A stretch of DNA of 29,870 nucleotides from JBFYKJ01 sp041306005 (lineage in GTDB: Archaea > Altiarchaeota > Altiarchaeia > JAFGQM01). The stretch spans positions 1-29,870 of the forward strand of contig JBFYKJ010000116.1 of NCBI GenBank assembly GCA_041306005.1. Reading direction: 5' to 3'. Positions 24,901 through 29,870 of this stretch are shown here, piece by piece. The stretch's first letter is position 1, and the number at the start of each line of letters is the position of its first letter. The notes beneath the pieces were generated by a model, which did not search any database, was not told the DNA's origin, and saw only the letters and a list, made by a program, of their open reading frames with translations. The position numbers and the translations under genes were made by a program.

Positions 24901-27150
24901 ATGGACAACAAAGTCAAGATAGCGGCCCTTGCGGCGTTCTTGTGCCTAGCGGGCTTTGCCTGTGCGGATTTCACTCGTGCGGGGCCATCCGAGGGGCCTT
25001 GCACGACACCCGTGAGCTACTATGCGCTCATAATCAACGGCGGCAACGTGCCCGGCCAGCCCGCGGACATGCAGACTGCGGACCAAATATACCAGATGGC
25101 CAAGGCGCAGGGGTATGCTGGGGTGGAATACCTGACCCCGCGCTGGGACAATCGGGCGGATACCGGCGCCACGGGGAAAGCGGCCATCGCCGAGATAGAG
25201 CAGGCCGTCGACCGGATAAGGTCCAAGGTCAAGTGCGTGGACCGGGTGTTCGTTTTCATAGTCGGGCACGGGATCCCGGCGTACGGCAATGCCTTCGGCA
25301 GGGAATGGCCGAGCGGAGGCATACTGCTGCAAGGGCTTGCGCTTGCCGACTCCGGCAGGCAGCAGATAAACGTGCTGACCCCGGAGGAGCTAAACAGGAT
25401 GCTTGACAAGATACCCGCCTGCCCGAACGAGGACTGCAAGACGCCCGGGAAGAGCTGCCACATGCAGGTAGTGATCGAATCGTGCCACTCGGGCAACTTC
25501 CTTGACCGGATAAGCGGGCCCGGGAGGACTGTCGTGGTCTCGGCCGGCAAGGACGAGACATCGGCAATGGGGATGCAGATCCTGGGCAAGGAGGGCAACA
25601 AGGTTAAAGCAAGGGTATACGGCTCTGATTTCACAAACGGCTATGTGAGGGACATGAACGACCCCGACAGCGCCGACACGGACGGCGACGGGACGGTGTC
25701 TGTCGCCGAAGCGTATGCCTCCGGGAAGGCCAAGCTCTTTGTCAGGGAAAAGCTGCTGAAGAAAGGCAAGCAGACGCCGGACATAAGGAGCCAGGAGTGC
25801 GACTGCCTGCCGCTCACATGCGCGCCGAAGTGCGACCATAATGGCATAATAGATCCCGGCGAGGAGTGCGACTCAAGGGCGGCGCCGAACGGCTGCCCGC
25901 AAAACAAGCCGTCGTGCTCCCAGGACTGCACCTGTTATGGGGGGATAACGATTACACCCATGTGCACGGGCACGGGCCAGTTCAGCAGCGAGGCGGATTG
26001 CGAAACTGCATGCATATTACCATGTACGACGGACGCACAGGGCTGCTACATCTGCCCGACCCTCCAGCAGTGCCCGGCCGGGACTTACAAGTACCAGGGC
26101 GAGTGCAGCGTGAAGTGCGAGGCGAAGTGCGTGATGAACGACCAGAAGTGCTACTACTGCCCGCAGGCGGCCGCCTGCCCTGCGAACGAGTATCCGCCGG
26201 CTGATTGCGAGGCGAGAAGAAAGCCGCACCAGTTATGCGTCAACGACACCTCCAACCCCGGCTGCCAGTACCTGCAGAGCCTCTGCCAGAGGGACAGCGA
26301 GTATGTGGCGGACGACTGCGATGGTGCGTGCACAGGAAGCGATGAGTGCATAGTGTCCGACTCGGACGTCCCCTGCTACACGTGCGGCACGGCGCCCGCA
26401 TGCGGCTCCGGGGAATATCCGACCGCTTCTGAATGCGATGGCGATTGCTCCGGCACGTGCAGCATAAACGAGGCTACCGACTGTTATACGTGCATCGAGC
26501 TCGGCTGCGAGGCCCAGGGCATGTACACCTCCCAGGCGGTTTGCAATCTGGGGTGCCACTCGCCAGACTATTGCGCCTACAGCGAGTCCAAGGGCTGCTG
26601 GTACTGCCAGGACGTCACGGTCACCTGCAGCGGCGACCTCTATAGCAGCTCCAGCTGCGACAACGACTGCGATGCCGGGGCCGGCGAGACGTGCCAACTC
26701 TATGACGACGGGCCGTGCTATTACTGCGTCTGCAACAAGCCGGACTTGATGGTGACCGCTCTTAGCGCGCACATAAGCAAGAGCACGTCTACGCACTGCA
26801 CCGGCGCGTTGGAGTCCAGCTGCACCACGGAATGCGACATGACAGCCACGGCGGAAGTTAAGGTCAGAAACATAGGGAAGGGCGCGGCAGGCGCGTCGAC
26901 GGTTAAGATGACGATAACGCCGGACGGCAGCACGGACACGGACTCGGTTGAGGCATTGGCCGCCGGGGCCACAAGCGGGACTAAGACGCTCATGGTGGTA
27001 AAGTCGGCGACGGTGGCGGGCCGTGCAGAGGCCTGCTACGGGCTGGCCTGGTGGGTCGATGCCCACACGGTGACGGCCGCGGCGGACTCGGGCAATGCCA
27101 TCAGCGAGTGCAACGAGGGCAACAACCAGAACAGCGTGACAGCCGAGTGA
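24901..27150 (+). CDS. Secreted caspase-like (clan CD) cysteine protease with Cys-rich repeats and CARDB-like tail
   Basis: A 749-aa protein. I start at the ATG at 24901, which begins a clean signal peptide (IAALAAFLCLAGFACA, about 1-21); an in-frame ATG 19 codons upstream would bury it. The protease domain at about 35-290 has the clan CD dyad: H123 in VFIVGHGIPA and C195 in VVIESCHSGNF (compare metacaspase DSCHSG, legumain EACxSG). After it comes a perfect EF-hand-type loop, D259-T-D261-G-D263-G through E270. Residues about 300-610 hold about seven Cys-rich units ending in CYxC or CWYC. The C-terminal 135 residues look like a CARDB adhesion domain (PDLMVTALSAHI, then ISECNEGNNQNSV). No C-terminal membrane helix, so it is probably released or bound noncovalently. 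Confidence 0.85.
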   Translation: MDNKVKIAALAAFLCLAGFACADFTRAGPSEGPCTTPVSYYALIINGGNVPGQPADMQTADQIYQMAKAQGYAGVEYLTPRWDNRADTGATGKAAIAEIEQAVDRIRSKVKCVDRVFVFIVGHGIPAYGNAFGREWPSGGILLQGLALADSGRQQINVLTPEELNRMLDKIPACPNEDCKTPGKSCHMQVVIESCHSGNFLDRISGPGRTVVVSAGKDETSAMGMQILGKEGNKVKARVYGSDFTNGYVRDMNDPDSADTDGDGTVSVAEAYASGKAKLFVREKLLKKGKQTPDIRSQECDCLPLTCAPKCDHNGIIDPGEECDSRAAPNGCPQNKPSCSQDCTCYGGITITPMCTGTGQFSSEADCETACILPCTTDAQGCYICPTLQQCPAGTYKYQGECSVKCEAKCVMNDQKCYYCPQAAACPANEYPPADCEARRKPHQLCVNDTSNPGCQYLQSLCQRDSEYVADDCDGACTGSDECIVSDSDVPCYTCGTAPACGSGEYPTASECDGDCSGTCSINEATDCYTCIELGCEAQGMYTSQAVCNLGCHSPDYCAYSESKGCWYCQDVTVTCSGDLYSSSSCDNDCDAGAGETCQLYDDGPCYYCVCNKPDLMVTALSAHISKSTSTHCTGALESSCTTECDMTATAEVKVRNIGKGAAGASTVKMTITPDGSTDTDSVEALAAGATSGTKTLMVVKSATVAGRAEACYGLAWWVDAHTVTAAADSGNAISECNEGNNQNSVTAE

Positions 27151-27199
27151 TGGCGCATTAACGCCCGCCAAGGATACCCCCCTTGGGATCTACCGTTTC

Positions 27200-29404
27200 T
27201 TACGGCAAGTCCACGGGGTCGCAAGACACGGTCCCGCATCCTATCCCGCCGTGGGCTGGATGGCAGCACTCGGGCGCGGTGCACTTGCAGTCCTGCGGGC
27301 AGGTGTAACAATATTCGGTCTCGTCGCAAAGCCCGTTCCCGCACGGGCCAGCAAGAACCCTGCACCCGAGGGGGTCGGCCCCGGACTCCCCAGGCGCGCA
27401 TTCGGTGCCCACAGGGCATACGCCGTCGCAGTCCTCGCACTCGCAGTCCTCGCCTGCCGGGAGGTCACAGACGCCGTCGCCGCAGCCCTTCTTCACGCAC
27501 CCCTCGTAGTTGGCGTTCCCGTTCTCCGGGTCGCAGACCTCGTCATCATCGCATTCGCAGTCGTCATCGCAAGAATCGCAGTCCTCATCACCTTCACACC
27601 GGTCGTTGCCGCAGGTTGGGCAGACTCCGCAATCACCAGCGCATGTCGAGCAGTTTTCCCCCGTCTCGCACTTCCTGTTGCCGCAGACTGCCGGGCACGG
27701 CCCGCAGTCGCGCTCGCAGTTGGAACAGGTTTCGCCTCCGGTGCACCTCCTGTCGCCGCATCTCGAGTTGATGCAGCCCTTCCTGTCCGGGTTGCTCCCC
27801 TTCGGGTCGCAGTATTGCTTCTCCCCGCAGGCGCACTCCGCGCATGTGCATTTCTCGCCGATGTCGCACCTTAGGTCGCCGCACCTTGGCGGGCACGGGC
27901 CGCAGTCGCCGGGGCAGGACGAACAGTTCTCGGTAGCGCTGCAGGCGCGGTCGCCGCAGACAAAGCCGCCTTGCCTGCCCGCATAGCTGACGCAGTCCCA
28001 GCAGTCGGTCACGTAGTTGAGGAGGCAGTCCTTCCAGACGTTTCCCTCGGGCTTGCAGTTAGGCTCGCAGGCCGACTGCGAGCTGTAGCCGGGCGAGCAC
28101 CTGTCGCCCCATGACATCACAAGGCCGCAGTCATCCGGCGCATCCGCGGGCGGTTTTTCGGGTTTGTAGACATACAGCTCAGGGCACGAGAACTGGGCGC
28201 ACCCGCTCTCGTCGGACTCTTCGTACCAAGGGTTGCAGTACTCTCCCGCATCGCATTCGCAGTCGCCGCACGTCGAGCACGATTCGCCCTCGCCGCAGGC
28301 CCCGTCGCCGCAGCCCTCCGCCGGCTGTGGGGCATTCGGGTTGTTCGACCACAGCACGAACTCGCCCGCGTCTGCCGCCGCAGGCTCCGGCCCAGCAATC
28401 TCGGGGGCAATGAGCCGCGATACCCAACTGATGATCCCCGATATTATCTCCCGGATTATCTGCGGCGCGGTCTTGGGCCCCGGCGTTATGACCGGCGGCT
28501 GCCTCTTGACGCAGTCCCAGCATTTGGTCTCGTAGTTGTACATGCAGTCGCCGTCCTTGCAGTCCTGCTTGCAGTCCCCGTCGGTGGCATAGCTCCCGTT
28601 GCCGGGCACGCAGCCCCCGTAGTGGCACTGGCAGCAGTATGGGCAGCAGTAGGCCCCGGCGCCGCAGGCCGTCGGTATGGACATAGGGTCGCAGGCCTCG
28701 CTTTTGTCCACTTCCCCGTTCCCGCAGCAGCACTCGTCCGGGCAGGCGTCCTCGCCGCAGTTCATCTCGACGACGCTGTTTATCTGGTCTTGGGTAGGGT
28801 ACGCGTAGTCGCCGGTGGTCCTCCCCATTATGTTGTTGCCGTACCTCTCTGGAGGGCCTTTGTCGTAGTCGTCCGGTAGGCCCAGCATGTGGCCCGCTTC
28901 ATGGCCCGCGTCAGAAGCAGGCCCCCCACCGGCGTAAGCAGGCGCGTTCATCGCGTCCGACCACCAGCCGTTCACGCTTGAGCCGTTGTCGGAGACGTTG
29001 TACATGTAGCCCCTGTAAGTCTTTGTCCCGTTGGTGTTCTTGGGCGGGTTCTTCGCGTCGTCGGTTATCATCACGCAGTGGTAGCCGGGCGGGCCGGGGT
29101 TGCAGTTTATCTGCGCCGGGTCTGTCACCTTCATCGCGTCGACCTGGAACTCAACCGCGCACTGGCAGTCGCCGTAGAGCCGCTGCCCGTCAGGGCCGTT
29201 CCAGGTATCCTTTATGTCCTGCACCCATGCGTCTATCTGGTTTTGGGATATCTCGGAGTCGTTGTAGGAGAAGGCTATGTGTATGATGATTAATATCTTG
29301 CAGGAGCCGGGGGATGCTGGGATGCATTCGGTCTCGGCCAGGGCCATAGGTGCGAGTACCCAAGCCAACACCAGGAGTACAGCAAGGCAGCGGGCTTTGT
29401 GCAT
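27200..29404 (-). CDS. Secreted metzincin-type zinc metalloprotease with eight Cys-rich modules
   Basis: A 734-aa protein with a signal peptide (CLAVLLVLAWVLAPMALA, about 6-23). The protease domain ends with HEAGHMLGLPDD at 168-179: the zinc site HExxHxxGxxD (H168, E169, H172, D178) with Asp in place of the usual third His, as in snapalysin-type enzymes, and a Met-turn in NNIMGR about 20 residues on. A Cys-rich region follows with two long C..CWDC units, an amphipathic hydrophobic stretch (PQIIREIISGIISWVSRLI), and about eight CG(D/N)..C...GE.C..C..DCGxC modules like those in the 1727-aa protein. No membrane anchor at the C-terminus. It faces the caspase-like gene tail to tail with a 49-nt gap. 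The substrate is unknown. Confidence 0.86.
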   Translation of the reverse strand: MHKARCLAVLLVLAWVLAPMALAETECIPASPGSCKILIIIHIAFSYNDSEISQNQIDAWVQDIKDTWNGPDGQRLYGDCQCAVEFQVDAMKVTDPAQINCNPGPPGYHCVMITDDAKNPPKNTNGTKTYRGYMYNVSDNGSSVNGWWSDAMNAPAYAGGGPASDAGHEAGHMLGLPDDYDKGPPERYGNNIMGRTTGDYAYPTQDQINSVVEMNCGEDACPDECCCGNGEVDKSEACDPMSIPTACGAGAYCCPYCCQCHYGGCVPGNGSYATDGDCKQDCKDGDCMYNYETKCWDCVKRQPPVITPGPKTAPQIIREIISGIISWVSRLIAPEIAGPEPAAADAGEFVLWSNNPNAPQPAEGCGDGACGEGESCSTCGDCECDAGEYCNPWYEESDESGCAQFSCPELYVYKPEKPPADAPDDCGLVMSWGDRCSPGYSSQSACEPNCKPEGNVWKDCLLNYVTDCWDCVSYAGRQGGFVCGDRACSATENCSSCPGDCGPCPPRCGDLRCDIGEKCTCAECACGEKQYCDPKGSNPDRKGCINSRCGDRRCTGGETCSNCERDCGPCPAVCGNRKCETGENCSTCAGDCGVCPTCGNDRCEGDEDCDSCDDDCECDDDEVCDPENGNANYEGCVKKGCGDGVCDLPAGEDCECEDCDGVCPVGTECAPGESGADPLGCRVLAGPCGNGLCDETEYCYTCPQDCKCTAPECCHPAHGGIGCGTVSCDPVDLP

Positions 29405-29419
29405 TTCGTCGGTACAGAC

Positions 29420-29870
29420 TTAAGGCATCTGCTTTAAAAACCCGCTTACCGCTTTTGGAACGGCGCAAATGTCCTTGACTATGAGATTGGCCCCCGCTTT
29501 CCTCAGCGTCTCCTCGCCAGTTATCCCCGACTTCACGCAGATTACGGGTATTCCCGCGCTCTTCGCGGCGAGGACGTCGGCAACGGAGTCGCCGACGAGA
29601 AGGTACTCTCCTGCGATCTTTTTGACATCCGCAGGCTTGGCTTTTTGCAACCCGTCCTCCCCGAATATCGCGCGCAGTATCGGATAAGGGTTTGGTTTTC
29701 CCAGGTGCTCTCCCCTTCTTTCACTCTCCTTGCTTACCTCCGTTTCAGTGACGATCAGGCCGGGCTCAAACAAGTCCCATATACACCAGCGCTTGAGCGG
29801 GAGTATGGCTTCGCTGTAGGGCCGCCCGGTGACTATCCCAAGCTTAAGCCCCATTTCCTGAAGTTCCTTA
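29420..29870 (-). CDS. HAD-superfamily hydrolase (phosphoglycolate phosphatase-like), 5'-truncated by the window
   Basis: The visible frame continues to the window edge: codons upstream of the ATG at 29854 read KELQE in frame with MGLKLGIVTGRP, which is HAD motif II context (the T of VTGRP), so the gene starts outside the window. KPNPYPILRAIFG carries the motif III Lys, and LLVGDSVADVLAAKSAGIPVI is motif IV with the Asp pair that binds Mg2+. The nucleophile motif I (DxDx) is beyond the edge. This gives at least 149 residues of a roughly 220-aa enzyme that dephosphorylates a small phosphoester; the substrate is not predictable. It ends 15 nt before the metalloprotease start. Confidence 0.85.
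   Translation of the reverse strand, partial: KELQEMGLKLGIVTGRPYSEAILPLKRWCIWDLFEPGLIVTETEVSKESERRGEHLGKPNPYPILRAIFGEDGLQKAKPADVKKIAGEYLLVGDSVADVLAAKSAGIPVICVKSGITGEETLRKAGANLIVKDICAVPKAVSGFLKQMP
29432..29440 (-). promoter_or_regulatory. Putative TATA box for the metalloprotease gene
   Basis: Minus-strand TTTTTAAAG lies about 32 nt upstream of the ATG at 29404. It sits inside the 3' end of the HAD phosphatase gene. Confidence 0.45.

Noticed and set aside
26233..27171. A 312-codon open frame antisense to the caspase-like protease
   Set aside because: Same Ala/Val/Arg-rich shadow pattern; the sense frame has a coherent protease, Cys-rich and CARDB-like architecture.

Overview
The window looks like a chromosomal segment of an archaeon with fairly high GC. 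The evidence is an archaeal/eukaryal-type PheRS beta chain (pheT), a Nob1 rRNA-processing nuclease, a short archaeal-type methionine synthase, ThyX, AT-rich TATA-like boxes about 22-30 nt upstream of many ATG codons (a leaderless-transcript pattern), and large surface proteins full of N-glycosylation sequons. There is no rRNA, tRNA, IS element or CRISPR array that I can support. The lineage is uncertain. A DPANN-type archaeon (Micrarchaeota/Diapherotrites-like) is a reasonable guess from gene style, but nothing here proves it.

Layout. 1-4.1 kb: 3' part of methionine synthase, a tiny AT-rich AbrB-type protein, thyX (-), then a + strand run tyrA - SLOG/LOG-family protein - nob1, then a VTT/DedA-type membrane protein (-). 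4.1-6.9 kb: a probable minus-strand operon pheA - charged hypothetical - VTT protein, with a phosphomannomutase/phosphoglucomutase gene divergent from pheA. 6.9-9.2 kb: a compact minus-strand operon of two tandem paralogous methyltransferases, RNase HI and a hypothetical. 9.2-11.0 kb: a MagIII/EndoIII-like glycosylase and a large hypothetical. 11.0-12.7 kb: pheT (-). 12.7-14.2 kb: two related small membrane proteins and two small zinc-binding proteins, one of only 44 codons, with short tandem repeats between them.

14.4-29.4 kb is the striking part: a run of long, cysteine- and Asp/Asn-rich exported proteins. They are a 720-aa TSP3/MopE-repeat protein with a run of 14 glycines and a C-terminal anchor; a 1727-aa protein with two beta-helix regions, Cys-rich modules, two thrombospondin-1-like segments and a C-terminal anchor; a 215-aa membrane-anchored protein; a 749-aa secreted caspase-like (clan CD) protease with an EF-hand loop and a CARDB-like tail; and a 734-aa secreted metzincin-type zinc protease. 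The proteases share Cys-rich modules with each other and with the 1727-aa protein. The island is interrupted by a two-gene unit on the minus strand, a HisC-like aminotransferase overlapping an ornithine cyclodeaminase/alanine dehydrogenase family gene. The window closes with the 3' part of a HAD phosphatase gene.

How it fits together. The flanks are ordinary housekeeping and aromatic amino acid metabolism (tyrA and pheA are both present; HisC-like could serve as a transaminase). The 14-29 kb block suggests a cell-surface and secreted system combining adhesion or matrix proteins with two unrelated proteases. That functional reading is inference. A second recurring theme is short direct repeats with 21-25 bp periods, found in four intergenic regions, plus a looser repeat/hairpin region after the phosphomutase gene.
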